Assembly: GCA_016165875.1 (NCBI GenBank)
Contig: JABBOT010000012.1
Coordinates: 6,107,534 to 6,171,533 of the forward strand
DNA: 64,000 nucleotides
DNA from: Acanthopleura granulata
Taxonomy: Eukaryota > Mollusca > Polyplacophora > Chitonida > Chitonidae
Direction of reading: 5' to 3'
Below the pieces are notes generated by a model. It was given only the letters and a program-made list of their open reading frames with translations. It did not search any database and had not been told where the DNA came from. Below are positions 45,401-54,902 of the stretch, piece by piece. Position numbers and translations under genes: made by a program. Within the stretch, counting starts at the first letter, position 1; every line of letters begins with the position of its first letter.

Positions 45401-48400
45401 GTATTAAATGTGATGAGCATAAATACTGCACACACGGATAACTATCTAAATACATGTGCAAGAGAAGTATCCATATCCTACTAAAGTTGATATCTCCTGA
45501 CTGTGCATAAATTACTGGGTGTTCTACCAAACATAATATCCAAGCAAATCTGCAGATACAAAAGGCAGATGTATAAGTAAACACAAAAGAACTGACCTTA
45601 ACACCTGCATCAGTATAGCAAATATGTATCTGACTAGTTATTGATTATTTATCTATTCAGATTTGTTTTGATCGAACCAAGATTCACTGAATCCTTACAA
45701 GGTGAACCACTCTTTGTTAATACCAGACCTACTTCTCTTACAGATCAGTCATACTGATATGATGTACAGTGTATAAATGGTGATTTACCTGTTAATATGT
45801 ATCAGTATCACTGTTAAATGACTTCAGATACAAAATCTTCTAATCTCATTTCAATAAATTTGAACTTCAGTCTTTCTTCAGATACACACAGTGATGATTC
45901 CTGTGTTGATACTTTTTCACATGCTCATTTCAATGTTTTCAAAGTTAAAAGATAAGTTATGGACTTGCTCTTGTATATTTATCATCTATTTTCACAACAA
46001 AAGGTAATGATTACACTATCTCTGAACAATGTTTCACGGCTTAAATTCCAATACGGTTTTCTTCATAACTTTATAAAAAAAAGAAGACAACACCTTTACT
46101 GTCAGACGAGTGTATTCATGCAGTTTCAGGAGATTTACTGAGGAGATACACCTTGAGAATTGATGTATGACAAATGCTTGTCAAGAAATACCTGGTTTAC
46201 ATAGTTTAAAATACCCCGTGCTGTGACTTGTCTGCATGTATGAATTCTCCAACACCACAAGTATGCTATGATGTAATCTCATTATATTCCTCCTGACTTG
46301 GCACAGAGTGATAAGCTAATCCCATTGTCACGCCGGGCTGCTATATAAGCCACTTGTAGTCAGCCACAGTAATTATATGCATCATTAACTTCACAGCCTA
46401 GCTTTAACACATTCTGGTCACTGTGCTAACATGAACTTCTATTTAAAATTTTGTGGATGAAAGAATATCAAAAGAACCAAACAGTTCTGATTACAAAGCA
46501 AACTATCACTGCACATATAATACATCCTAAATCTAAGTCTGTTATTTATTTACTAATTATTAATCAAGGAATAAACCCTTGATTTGGGTTGAAAGAATAT
46601 CAAAAGAACCAAACAGTTCTGATTACAAAGCAAACTATCACCTCACATAGAATACATCCTAAATCTAAGTCTGTTATTTATTTACTAATTATTAATCAAG
46701 GAATAAACCCTTGATTTGGTCATTAATAATTAATAATTTGGAAAAGGTAACACAGAAAATCATGCCAGATCGAATTAACTTTGTTTTCTCAACTGACAAG
46801 AATTCAAACTAGACTTTATAGCTGTTCTCAATGTGTTTGATGTAAATTAAAGACAAATCTTTCACTGTCAGTGTATATATATTCATGTATTTTGCTTTCA
46901 GAACATACATGTGTTATTCACACAATTCACTGTGAAAACTGAAGAAACATCAGATTGTCTGCAGCATGTTCATTATTTGCCAGAATTCTGTTTACATGTA
47001 TGAACGAACAAATGAATGAATGATTAATGTGACAATGTACGTATGAAAATGCATGTAATTCAGTTTTCAACATTTGAAGTTACCTAACTGGAGATGTGAA
47101 AACAACACTGATGTAGTGATATCACTGTACTATCCTTGAAGCTCCTGTTTAGACAACAGAAACTACGGTATCCACACATACACACATATAAGTGTACATA
47201 TAGGTCTGCTTTATAATGAAACTTTTTCAATGAGAATTCAACAGTTATTAAATCAACCTGACTATCCCCCACAGGAAGTAAGAGGTTTCCTGAAAGGCAC
47301 ACTGAATGAGGGTCGTCTAGCTGGCGCTCTCTGACAGAAGGTCTTTTAAACTGTATGGCTCGCCATCGCCGTCACAAAAGCAAACATAACGACAACCAGA
47401 CCATCCTGACAGTCAGATGTTCACCCGGTCAGTTCCTGTTGCCACACCTCAGTGTGACGCAGTTGAAGAAGAATGTCAGTTTCGCAAAATTAAAATTAAC
47501 ACACGCAGACTGTAATTTTTGACTCGGAACAAATGGCTATTAGACATCGACTTTCGTCATTATGTCATTTTGCTCTTGACAATTGGCCCCTGCACATTTT
47601 CATTTTAAGGTCTATTAGTTTACACATATACACAGATGTGTCTCATTTCAATAACACACGTCAGGGTGCAGCCGTCAAGATATAATCAAAACTGCACAAT
47701 TGAAACCTTTACTTTCTGCACATGCAAGCACACTATTTATGATATGCAGCAGATACACGTGTTCATCACTGTAGATCAAAATGCTTTTCAATGTTTATCA
47801 TTGCAATAATAAGTATGTATGTGCAAGAGCTAATAACACATCATTTTCACTACTTGAAGTTAATTCATGTCGGGCTTGATTTCTACAATTCCATTTATGC
47901 ATGAAGCCTTACACACGTAGCTATGTTACTATTTGATATTCCTGTGTCTGCACTTGACAGTGTAAAAGTACACTTTGGCCCTACTGTAAACCTTACCAAA
48001 GAGAATTGCAGTACACTGCCATGTTGAAGTCACCACACCTGTAGATGCAATCATCATTATAAATCTAGTTCTAGTAAGACTTCCTATGATGCAAAGCAGA
48101 AATGCATACGTACATCTCCAGTGTACTACATGTATAAATGTATGGTACAAGTTAATTAATTGTCAAGCGAAGAAAACATTTATAAGACATTGAACTGTTT
48201 CTATTTAAAAAGGAAAATTTACAGTCCAGTTATGGGCTTCCTGTGCATTTCCATGTGCTGGGTATTCTGTGTAGGCCAATAGATCATAGACTAGATCACA
48301 CTTACACAATGATGAGCTTCCTCGTTAGAGTACTGACAGCACCTTGATATTTCACATTTAAATTATTTCACATGGAGTATGTAACGGAAATATAAAGCAT

Positions 48401-49422
48401 TTAATGTTTCACTCATTAGGATTATCTGTAGGAGACGTACGCACAAGGTAGCCACTCCAAAGCAGTGCAGTACATGTTATGGCTGCAAGTTACTTGTACA
48501 TGTACCTGGATGTACATTCCGCATTATACATTTACCTGTTTGGCTATTTACTGGCAAGGTGTAACAGGATTATCAGTGCATAAACCCAGTTTAACTTGAA
48601 CCAAACTACCTGTAGTTTTATATGTATGTGAGCCTATTATCATTACATCAATGTGGGAGAATTATTGTGTTCTTACTCTAAAGGTTATACATGCTATTTC
48701 TATATGTACATGTCCACACTTACAATTAATAAACATAAATGAATTGTTTGGGTACCCACATACAAGCAACTGTAAATGATAATGGGCACCCACTGACTCT
48801 ATTTTTACTGATGGCAAACGCTTCTTTCCCATAATGACTTAACATTAAAGAGATAATGTTATCGTAGAAACTGATACATTGTAACAAGCAGGGATTGTGT
48901 TGAATCAATACCTTAAAGATCTGCTTCACACATCGCCACTTCAGAAAGATATAAAATATAAGGGTTACAGCCTATGCAGTCTCCCCATTTGCAAATTTTT
49001 CACTGCACGCTTTCAGCAACATCTAGTGAAACATACAAGTAAAATTCTGGTCACAGACACAATTTTTCATGAAAGCTATTTTAATGTTCGGGAGAAAATC
49101 TGAATAAATGTGAAATATCTTCTGTGGTTTCAAAGAGCACATAAACCCCTGCCCACGAAGTGTATACAAAGTGCATACAGAGCCAGGAAGCTGCTTCCAG
49201 TTCCGTGTCATGCTCCCTGTACAACAGCTATTCATCTGAACAATGACACTGTATAAAGTGTCCCGGATACACAAAATATTTATGAACTCTTCACCACTGG
49301 CAAGAATGCTTCTCTCAAGCCGGTCTTACCTGGTCTTTCTGCCAATTGTAGCCCCGTCTGCGGATGGCTTGACGACGCGTCAGAGGTAAATTTCCTGCGT
49401 CTGTTGCGATTTTCCCCTCCAT
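408..49422 (-). CDS. PLEKHG1: PLEKHG1/2/3-family RhoGEF (DH-PH), 3' end outside window
   Basis: Multi-exon gene assembled by hand. Coding exons in order are 49422-49330, 41208-41106, 17892-17713, 10512-9680, 8965-8871, 8393-8277, 7879-7729, 7054-6851, 6261-6145, 3092-2997, 2485-2356, 1772-1686, 1434-1414, 1165-1155, 697-674 and 476-408. Together they give 2331 nt, or 777 codons with no stop. All introns are GT-AG and every phase agrees. The DH domain spans about residues 381-570 and contains the CR3 helix [20 protein letters not shown]. The PH domain spans about 585-695 (start GSFRLL, end [13 protein letters not shown]). Family members activate Rho GTPases such as Rac1 and Cdc42 at actin structures. 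The order of DH, PH and a long unmatched C-terminus fits PLEKHG1/2/3 better than other DH proteins. An invertebrate copy is probably co-orthologous to all three vertebrate genes; the symbol rests on linkage to PCMT1. The N-terminal part (about 380 residues) is longer than I recall for the human proteins and is acidic and Ser-rich. Confidence 0.9.
674..697 (-). CDS. PLEKHG1: RhoGEF micro-exon 15 (24 nt)
   Basis: GTTTTAG acceptor, 24 nt coding SDSTPPRL, then a GTAAGT donor. It is phase 0 on both sides. The S/T-P-P-R content suits a phosphorylation or SH3-type linear motif (inference). Confidence 0.65.
1155..1165 (-). CDS. PLEKHG1: RhoGEF micro-exon 14 (11 nt)
   Basis: 11 nt (CTCACAGAAAG) between an AAACAG acceptor and a GTATGT donor. 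Upstream are a strong pyrimidine tract and a CTAAC branch-point word at a suitable distance. It converts phase 1 to phase 0 (A-H-R-K), which the next exon needs. A 4-nt alternative using the internal CACAG would break frame. Confidence 0.5.
1414..1434 (-). CDS. PLEKHG1: RhoGEF micro-exon 13 (21 nt)
   Basis: ATTATTTCAG acceptor, 21 nt coding DLVKLKK across the junction, then a GTAAGC donor. It is phase 1 on both sides, so it can be included or skipped without changing frame. Confidence 0.7.
1686..1772 (-). CDS. PLEKHG1: RhoGEF coding exon 12 (post-PH)
   Basis: 87 nt, phase 1 in and out: [20 protein letters not shown], then PRRKSANLM. The basic PRRKS is a possible kinase or nuclear-signal motif. 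Of the nearby AGs, only the first acceptor avoids a stop. Confidence 0.85.
2356..2485 (-). CDS. PLEKHG1: RhoGEF coding exon 11 (PH C-terminal helix)
   Basis: 130 nt from a TTTTAG acceptor. It reads [20 protein letters not shown], then [18 protein letters not shown]. The invariant PH Trp sits in [14 protein letters not shown]. The donor GTCAGA is weaker than its neighbours, but it is the only one found that keeps frame with the next exon (phase 1). Confidence 0.92.
2997..3092 (-). CDS. PLEKHG1: RhoGEF coding exon 10 (PH, middle)
   Basis: 96 nt in phase 0, encoding 32 residues: [20 protein letters not shown], then [12 protein letters not shown]. It continues the PH beta strands and ends at a GTAAGC donor. 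About 3 kb of intron separates it from exon 9. Confidence 0.92.
3093..6144 (-). other. Intron between PH exons 9 and 10
   Basis: Besides the SINE at 3320-3571 there is a GC-rich stretch at about 3940-4270 (TGGGGGAGGGGGAACAAC and others) with no supported frame. Several 70-117-codon open frames here lack family resemblance or splice context. Confidence 0.7.
3320..3571 (-). mobile_element. tRNA-derived SINE, family 1, near full length
   Basis: Minus-strand copy. The 5' tRNA-like head carries A-box GGCTCATTTGGTTAGCGC and B-box GAGTTCAAGTCC, followed by a conserved central domain (GGGTTTCCCCCAGGCTCTGC) and an ATTT-type tail. A direct repeat GGATTTTA flanks it at 3312-3319 and 3574-3581 (target-site duplication). 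It sits in the intron between PH exons. Confidence 0.85.
6145..6261 (-). CDS. PLEKHG1: RhoGEF coding exon 9 (PH, first half)
   Basis: 117 nt in phase 0 from a TTTTTAG acceptor to a GTGAGT donor, encoding 39 residues: [30 protein letters not shown] and TYSCKVMIL. This is the first half of a PH domain (strands 1-4, with the [14 protein letters not shown] pattern). It is needed to link GELVLE (exon 8) to CSNLMLVES (exon 10). Confidence 0.92.
6851..7054 (-). CDS. PLEKHG1: RhoGEF coding exon 8 (DH end, PH linker)
   Basis: 204 nt in phase 0, beginning [20 protein letters not shown]. It contains [20 protein letters not shown], the last DH helix with the [13 protein letters not shown] motif of PLEKHG1/2/3. 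It then runs through STLGELVLE into the PH domain and ends at a GTAAGG donor. Confidence 0.95.
7729..7879 (-). CDS. PLEKHG1: RhoGEF coding exon 7 (DH CR3 core)
   Basis: 151 nt from a CTGCAG acceptor to a GTAAGT donor. It reads [20 protein letters not shown], then the DH signature [20 protein letters not shown] ending LQ. This helix forms most of the GTPase-contacting surface in DH domains and is intact here, so catalytic function looks preserved. It ends in phase 0. Confidence 0.95.
7978..8276 (-). repeat. Degenerate minisatellite abutting RhoGEF exon 6
   Basis: About 12 diverged units of roughly 25 bp. The plus-strand theme is GGATAACTGGTGCAGTACTT, with variants such as GGATAATTCATGCAG and GGAATAGCTGGTGCAGTACT. 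The array runs up to the exon 6 donor, where the coding strand end (GGATAACTGGTGCAATACT on plus) matches the unit. Confidence 0.7.
8277..8393 (-). CDS. PLEKHG1: RhoGEF coding exon 6 (DH)
   Basis: 117 nt. It reads [20 protein letters not shown], then [18 protein letters not shown]. This resembles PLEKHG-family DH sequence (xLLxDLD, CFVExxxxFxIYTxYCxxYP). It leaves in phase 2 at a GTAAGT donor. Its last codons lie next to, and resemble, the repeat array at 7978-8276. Confidence 0.93.
8871..8965 (-). CDS. PLEKHG1: RhoGEF coding exon 5 (DH)
   Basis: 95 nt from a CTGCAG acceptor to a GTAAGT donor. It reads [20 protein letters not shown], then [11 protein letters not shown]. The FGNxxDIYxFN motif is the conserved DH segment after helix 1. 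It enters in phase 0 and leaves in phase 2 (AA of the next Lys). Confidence 0.93.
8966..9679 (-). other. Intron between DH exons 4 and 5
   Basis: AT-rich with nothing else supported. Exons 4 and 5 join in phase 0 across it (KEIME to GYMEH). Confidence 0.75.
9680..10512 (-). CDS. PLEKHG1: RhoGEF coding exon 4 (acidic linker and DH start)
   Basis: 833 nt, the longest exon. It starts at a TTTCAG acceptor ([11 protein letters not shown]) and ends at KEIME before a GTATGA donor. It encodes a low-complexity N-terminal region: a Ser run ([10 protein letters not shown]), acidic patches ([13 protein letters not shown] and [10 protein letters not shown]) and Ser-rich stretches. It then starts the DH domain at about residue 381 with [20 protein letters not shown], whose E-I-V-E-T-E-x-T-Y-V is the typical first DH helix. 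The ATG at 10504 has a good Kozak context (TCCATGG) and could start a short isoform. Confidence 0.93.
12771..12918 (+). mobile_element. SINE family 1, 5'-truncated
   Basis: Central domain (GGGCTCTGCCCGGTTTCCTC) and 3' part (GTGAAATATTCTTGAGCACG, then a GCGTAAAACAC-type end), with no tRNA head. Plus orientation, RhoGEF intron 3. Confidence 0.8.
13084..13101. repeat. TA microsatellite
   Basis: About nine TA units in RhoGEF intron 3. Confidence 0.9.
17713..17892 (-). CDS. PLEKHG1: RhoGEF coding exon 3
   Basis: 180 nt between a CCTTCAG acceptor and a GTAGGT donor, phase 1 in and 1 out. It reads [19 protein letters not shown], then an acidic Ser/Asp stretch ([15 protein letters not shown]), and ends WRDFF. 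Both possible upstream exons fit its phase. An internal ATG at 17857 is a further possible start. The leftover G joins exon 4 as Gly-Ser-Ser-Met, so the ATG at 10504 is internal in this isoform. Confidence 0.75.
21922..22085. repeat. 164-bp foldback (imperfect palindrome)
   Basis: Two arms of about 79 bp around a 6-nt centre (TGTCAA at 22001-22006). Outer ends are AGTAACATCAC and GTGATGTTATT; inner parts are TTTCGATGTACATTCTAACA and its near complement GGTTAGATTGTACATCGAAA. Arm identity is high but not perfect. It may be a MITE-like foldback element or a structured intronic RNA. Confidence 0.85.
24275..24338 (-). CDS. PLEKHG1: RhoGEF alternative first coding exon
   Basis: The ATG at 24338 has A at -3 and an in-frame TGA upstream. 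It opens 21 codons ([20 protein letters not shown], then I) plus one leftover T, followed by a GTAAGT donor. The phase (1) equals that of exon 2, so splicing to the exon at 17892 keeps frame and gives ...AAI-FCLAEK. This implies a second promoter within the intron, about 25 kb downstream of the distal start. Base composition turns GC- and CT-rich at 24.7-25.0 kb, just upstream. Confidence 0.6.
28173..28270 (-). mobile_element. SINE family 1, 5'-truncated, exact TSD
   Basis: Only the 3' portion is present (tail ATTTATTTACTTATTTATTT on the plus strand, then GATTGGCGTTTTGTG). A perfect 10-bp direct repeat AACGGGGTAT flanks it at 28163-28172 and 28271-28280. The truncation therefore happened at insertion, as expected of LINE-driven retroposition. 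Confidence 0.85.
31941..32122 (-). mobile_element. SINE family 1, 5'-truncated
   Basis: Central and 3' domains (plus strand: GACTGGTGTTTTATGTCGTA, GCCAGCATTATGGTAGGAGG). The tRNA-like head is absent. Clearly diverged from the other copies. Confidence 0.75.
33163..33435 (+). mobile_element. tRNA-derived SINE, family 1, near full length
   Basis: Begins GGGGGCCTCCGTGGCCCAGG (A-box), then GAGTTAGTTCAGCTC (damaged B-box), the central domain and a tail of AAAC repeats. Flanks AAACAAACGA and AAACAAATGA may be an imperfect target-site duplication. RhoGEF intron 2. Confidence 0.85.
36262..36535. repeat. Degenerate minisatellite, ~36-bp period
   Basis: About seven diverged units on the theme ACATGTGAACACCCATGA followed by GACATGGGATAC, in RhoGEF intron 2. 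Confidence 0.75.
37756..38074. repeat. Diverged direct duplication, ~183-bp period
   Basis: Two copies (about 37756-37892 and 37939-38074) share TGTAAAGAATA, GAGCTATTGTTC, ATTGAGAAAAGGACATTTTT, TGACGTCAC and CATCCTTACTACTGCC in the same order. RhoGEF intron 2. Both copies keep a TGACGTCA-type CRE word. Confidence 0.8.
40102..40293 (-). pseudogene. Possible DDE transposase relic
   Basis: An open stretch includes [20 protein letters not shown] followed by LEKIV. Its spacing resembles the Tc1/mariner-type segment with an aromatic-x-P-Q/G turn, then V-x-A-x-x-Y-x-x-x-L. No catalytic residues, terminal repeats or longer frame are visible. A weak call. Confidence 0.3.
41106..41208 (-). CDS. PLEKHG1: RhoGEF coding exon 2
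   Basis: 103 nt between a TTGACAG acceptor and a GTGAGT donor. It reads 34 codons ([10 protein letters not shown], then an Arg-rich stretch [13 protein letters not shown]) plus one leftover G, so it enters in phase 0 and leaves in phase 1. It is a GC-rich island inside about 30 kb of AT-rich intron. The Arg/Ser pattern would suit basophilic kinases; that is inference. Confidence 0.75.
42070..42126 (-). mobile_element. Possible SINE family 1 3' fragment
   Basis: The plus strand reads ACTTGACTGGCTATAACTGG, then GTGTTTTGTTTGCTGTACTC and AAGAAT. This resembles the antisense 3' end of family 1, with an inserted stretch. Short and uncertain. Confidence 0.35.
46459..46719. repeat. Recent tandem duplication, 132-bp unit
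   Basis: Copies at 46459-46590 and 46591-46719, starting GAAAGAATATCAAAAGAACC and ending ACCCTTGATTTGG. They differ at only about three sites in the body (CACTGCACATATAATAC against CACCTCACATAGAATAC). RhoGEF intron 1. Confidence 0.95.
49330..49422 (-). CDS. PLEKHG1: RhoGEF coding exon 1 (distal start)
   Basis: 31 codons beginning [10 protein letters not shown] and ending GYNWQKDQ, then a GTAAGA donor. An in-frame TAA lies two codons upstream of the ATG, so this is the first Met of its frame. The segment is basic ([10 protein letters not shown]). It ends in phase 0, matching exon 2. The 5' UTR continues toward 50 kb; its boundary is not determined. Confidence 0.75.
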
Positions 49423-51099
49423 GTGTTACAGGTCTCTGTGAACACTTACGTATATGTACAGGAACACTGCCACAGGTAGCTAACAACGGAACATATTCCA
49501 AGAGCACTTCTCACAGCAACTGGCATCATGCCACTCACAATGTAACATGATTAGTTTTACACCCAATGTAAAAATGTCCTCACAGTACTGCATAGAAATC
49601 CATGTACATGCAACTCTTATCCAAGTTCCGTCAGAGAAAGCGAAAGCACTGAGCAAATCACAGGTCACCTAATTCTGCAAAGGTGAGTTATCAGACACCT
49701 GCCAGACAAGTGCCCAAACCTGCCAACAAGCCAGGCTAACAACTTGAAACAGACATCAAGAAATTTGTAAAGTAATTAGAACAAGACGATTAAGCATCAC
49801 ACCACTGCGAAGGTTCAAAAAGAGAGGGAGGTTTACAAGACAGTGTGTCTGTGAAGCCTTCAAGAGAAGATCAATCACCTCTGAATACACTGATCGTAAC
49901 AAGTAGAACTCCAGGTAGATCAGTCCTTAATTACAGAGAACACACTCCCATCTGTTGCTCAGTTAGTGATTAGGTTTATCATGACAGCTCATGCCGGTAA
50001 TACTGATGTCAACACTGACATAACCTGATTCATGTTTTCTCGAGTCACACTTCTCGGTTAAAGTCTACACCTCCAGCCAAGTCCACACTTGTAAGCCTGT
50101 CACTTTATCAGCCACAGTAGATATAGGACTCCCGTATAGAACACACATCATGATTCACAATACAATACGTCCAGTAGTTCACATGGCATAAAGCTCCCGC
50201 GGAAGAGAAAAGCCAAAAAAGTAGCTCTTGTCTAAGACTTCCTTTCTTTATCAGCTCAGAGACGAGAGAGTATCAGGTATGTGGCGTTAGGTTAAGGTCC
50301 GTCTGCTCTTGGCGGGCTCGGCTTTACAGCGTGGGAGTGGAGAGTCAGTGTCTTCTGTACATGTGACAGTGGTGACACTGTCTATATCCCTGTCAAACAG
50401 AACATCTTCCTGCATCAGCGAGCAGCCGTCAGCTTTGTCAAAGAACAGCGGGCAACTTGAGGACACAACAAGCTACCTGTCAACACAGTGCAGACTGCGG
50501 CCAGTGGCCCCAGCAGTAGCTAGATAACCACCCTCTCAGTCAGCTCAGTTCTCCCACTGCCAGCAGATATCCCAGCTAATCACCCCAAATGGGAGGCTCT
50601 GAACTGAATGCCCTTCCCTGTTAAGGCAAAGCGAAATCATTGCCCTATAATACTGGGTCACCTCCAGCTCATAATCCTCAACATTATCTAACATGCTACA
50701 TTCATAACATGACATCACAGCTCTGCAAAAGCCACACACAGCTCCACCAGCAAAATTCACCTCAACACAAGCCCATGTTTCTCAGACATTTTTCGTTCCC
50801 GGACAGCCTTGTCTTCCTTAAGGACATATCATAGCGTCCATATTGAAAAGGTAAAATTCAAAAAGAAATCCTTTTCTATGGGAGATGACCTATATTTTCC
50901 AGGAGACTAAACATAGGTGTCTCTCTCGATTTAGTCAGCAAAGGTAGACAGAATACATGAGCAGTTCTGCTGACTATAGGCGCAGCAGCCTAAGCTCATG
51001 GCACACCCAAAGATAGCCAGCCTGATAAAAATAGCCAGCACACATGATTGTTAAATAATAAGACAACAGCCTGCCATATGTGGCTATCCCCTGTGTGTA

Positions 51100-51123
51100 T
51101 TTTTTTTTTTTTTTTTTTTTTTT
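51100..51123. repeat. Poly(T) run
   Basis: 24 consecutive T on the plus strand, upstream of the RhoGEF distal start. No SINE body is recognised beside it. Confidence 0.9.
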
Positions 51124-54100
51124 GCTCTCCTCACAATTCCATTCTCTTTTTGCCATGTTGTTGGGTTTCACTGACAGTGCTCAGAAGCTGCAAATCTCAA
51201 ATAAATATTTCTATGCTCTTCCAAAAACACAGGAGAGAGACGGTACAAAAACAAAAAAGAAAAAAAAAAAGGAAGCCAATTTTTAATTTCCAGGGATCCT
51301 GTATTACCCAGATAACAGACCTAAAGATAACAGAGAAGAGCCTCACAAAAACCTCTCAGCTGAGGCCTAACAAAGTATGCATGGCCAGAAATAGATATAA
51401 GAGATAAGTTCTTTGTGAATGAAAAACTGCTTCTTAAAAATTCTCCCTGAAGGACGGCTGTCCATTGAGCATGCACAGGTCAGAGATGGATCACAGGAAC
51501 GTGTGCTGTATTATACTTATACATGCTGAACATGTAGTCCACCATATAGCTCTATCACATATGGTGTCCAGATCATCACACAAGATCTCAACGGTGAATC
51601 ATACTATTGTTTTAAGCCAGTCGAGTACATTCGCTCAGAGAACGCCCTTTACAGGGTACCTGTGTTTTTCTGAGCAGAAACCTTTAATAATCTACAGACA
51701 CAGCCCAGTATAGATCTGATCAACAGCACGTAGTCTTGGATCTGTCACTTTGAGGACATTTTTTTTTTTCTGGGACGAGTAATAGCTTTCTTCACCTGTT
51801 TTTGACGATTTACAACTTGAGGACAAAATTATGATCATAAAACTTTCAACATTTCATGTAAGCTTGCAGACATTTAGTTTTCAGAATCTGAAAATAATTC
51901 GCGACAAAACAGACACTACTTCATATAGAAAGATAGTTTTATACAAAAACACAAAACCCTACACACACGTGTCCTAATTCAAGTTCTTCATTACTCCCAT
52001 TTCTTTTGAATGTATGGTCTGTCTTTTTTCTCCTGAAAAATCACTGGGTATGAAACGCACAATGGGTTCAACAGGAATATCAGTGAATAGATTTCTCTGT
52101 TCACAGAGAAGAAAACCATTGGTAAAAAAGACAGGGCTGATGATACATGTATATTTTAAGAAATGAAGACACGACTGTCTACAAAGCAGGCAATATAACA
52201 ATATTATTTCATGGTCAAATGAGCACTCATGTCCCGTGTACAGAAAGACAGGAGTAAAAAATATTGTCACTGGCTAATTATTCTCCCCAAATTAATGATT
52301 GTTCATAACATTTTACCATACCCTCAATAAACTAAATGGTCCCATACATGTGAGTATTACAAGTATGCACGGCAAACCACCAAGCAACTGGAGAATGTAT
52401 GACCATCCTCCACAGGATTATGTGTACATACACACGTATTTATAATCATATGTTCTAGTTCGTGTTACCTTGTAGGCAGTGCTGCCCTCACCACTCATCT
52501 ATATACATACAGGACACATGTCCATCTTGGGTTTACAAGTCTCTCTCAATTTAGTTAGCAGTACATGTATTTCCCCTTTGTCTGATTAATTAGCTGTTCA
52601 GAAAAGGCTCATAAACTCATTCATCACTTAGTGCCTCAACACACTTCAAAAGAAAAACGTACAAAATTAAAAAGGGTTTTTTTCACTTTTTTTCTGCTGT
52701 TTTTATCAATTTAATGTCCAAAAGTGCATATATTATGTGCTACTATCATAAAAAGTCCCCAGATTTATGTCTAAAACAAAAAACAAACACATAAAACGAG
52801 GTAAGAAGCATCAAAATAGGAAAGCTAAAGAGTTAAAATGTCCTATACATCAACCGACAACAAAACCACTTTCTAAATAACAGCAACTATGCATACTAAT
52901 ACATGTATAGGTCAATCAAAGATCTTAAAATGTAAATAAATATTAAATATTATACATGTATATGAGCACCTACAACTAACTGTCACCGTCAATTAACTCA
53001 CAGTGCATCTTTTAATATTCTTATACAGTCAATGTGGCTCAGGATTAGAGACCGCCACAGCACGGCTCTATTGGCAGTGCAATACAAAACCAGAGATATG
53101 GTGCTACATGTAGGTCGTATATGTGTACTATGATTACCATCCAACAGTAGATAACAAAAACTGGGGTATTCCACACCGTGGATTTCAGGGCATTAGCAGT
53201 TTTACTTGTGACAACAAGCCAATATTTGGATGAAAAAGTCAACATAACATGGAAGCTAATAGGGAACTCTGCTTCATAGCCGCATAAGTCCAAAACTAGG
53301 TTGTGTTAACTTTCATAATTTACATATGCTATGCAGACTGTTCTGTAGTAAAACATACTGCAAATTTTTGGTTATTATAAGCTGTAGTTTTCAGAATATT
53401 GTTCAGTGTTGTTCATTTTCCTATCCCTTCCAATGTGATTTTTCACCTCGTCATCTGCTTGCCGCTGCCTCGAGCAGGTGAAGTGCTCTGATGTCTGTAG
53501 TGCTAAATCTATATAAATTAATTTTTAAGGATGAGAGTATAAATATTTGTTTCCTTCCCTTTACAAGTGACCAAGTTGGCTTACAGGTACATGTGCATCT
53601 GAGCATACAAATAAATTGTTATTTTTTTTCTTTAGTTTACTTACAAACTTGTACGTGTCCAAACCCATGATAAAGGTGAATTTACTGTACATGTCGAAGT
53701 CTGTATATACAACAGACAACAATGTCAAATGGAGGAATATTGACGATAATGAAACCAACTTGTAACAAAGATTCAGAGGCCACTTTCGCAATATTTCATA
53801 AGTCACATTTCTCATAATTTTTCCTGTAAACAGCGACGTGTTTTACCAAAATGTTGGAAGAAATCACAGTACACCAACTTTGGAGCAGAGGGCTAATTTT
53901 CATTTTATGATCTATGACCTGACCTAGCAGGGGAATGATTGTAACATTAAATATCTGTTTCATTGAAATTCCACACTGTGAAATATTTCCGCTTTATATC
54001 TGAATGTTATATCGGCTTCAAACTTGAAAGGCCACTGTCCACAACTGGGTGCTTATGTGAGCATGGCTATTCCATTGTGACCGGTATAATAATGTGCAGT

Positions 54101-54902
54101 CTGACATGAGAATGAGGCTCACAAGGGAGGCATGTCATGAGAAGAGCCATTAACTCAGACTACAATGGTTGGAGGTAGTAGAGACTATTGCAAGAGGGCT
54201 CAGATGTTGGAATTAGAACTAAAAATGACACTGTCACCAGAGACGCTCAAATTTCACCTCTTAAGCCCATGTTAGGCTTGTTTCTCCAGCTGGATGCAGA
54301 GAGCCGCTCTGCGACACTGCATTGCTGCAGGCTTAGTGTCTGGAAAGTTGGAATTTGCCCGTCACTGGTGACCACTGAACACATCATTTTTAATGCAAAT
54401 TCCAACGTCAGAGCCATCTCGGATTAAGTGGAGGCCAGCAGGCAGTCTAGAAAACTACAAATTGTAGGCTAAGGGCTACTTCACCTAGCTAAATGTCTTC
54501 CCTACAGCCCTAATTTTTCAAAATTGAAATTTACCTGGCAACTGTTTGCCATAAGCACTGTAGCAACAAACATGAACTGCGCAGCACAATATTGTGAGAT
54601 CTCACTTATCCGTAATCAAAAAACTTTCAAAATATAATGAAGATTATGTAAACCTCTAATTGTTTATTATCAAGATTGCATTCACTGTGCCTACAGGTTC
54701 AAATGTTTTATTATGGATAGTAATAACACAGACGCTGCAGTAAGCCTGTCGTTGAATTTATGACAGTACTCTATCCAACTCCGTTTTTTACTTTGAGTTC
54801 ACATGTTAAAACTTTCCACTGGCAGACATTGTTGAATATTGTTATTTGAAAGTTGCCAGTTAAAAGTATCACGTGTATGGACAAAAGAAGTCCATTTCCT
54901 TT

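Larger units (their letters stand above)
41209..49329 (-). other. RhoGEF intron 1 (8.1 kb)
   Basis: AT-rich with the recent 132-bp tandem duplication, a SINE fragment and a C-rich run near 43.9 kb (CCCCCCCCC). No exon recognised. Confidence 0.7.

Noticed and set aside
54188..54427. 79-codon plus-strand frame with GTTGGAATTTGC and GCAAATTCCAAC inside
   Set aside because: The internal inverted repeat was intriguing, but no family, splice sites or flanking duplication support a gene or element.
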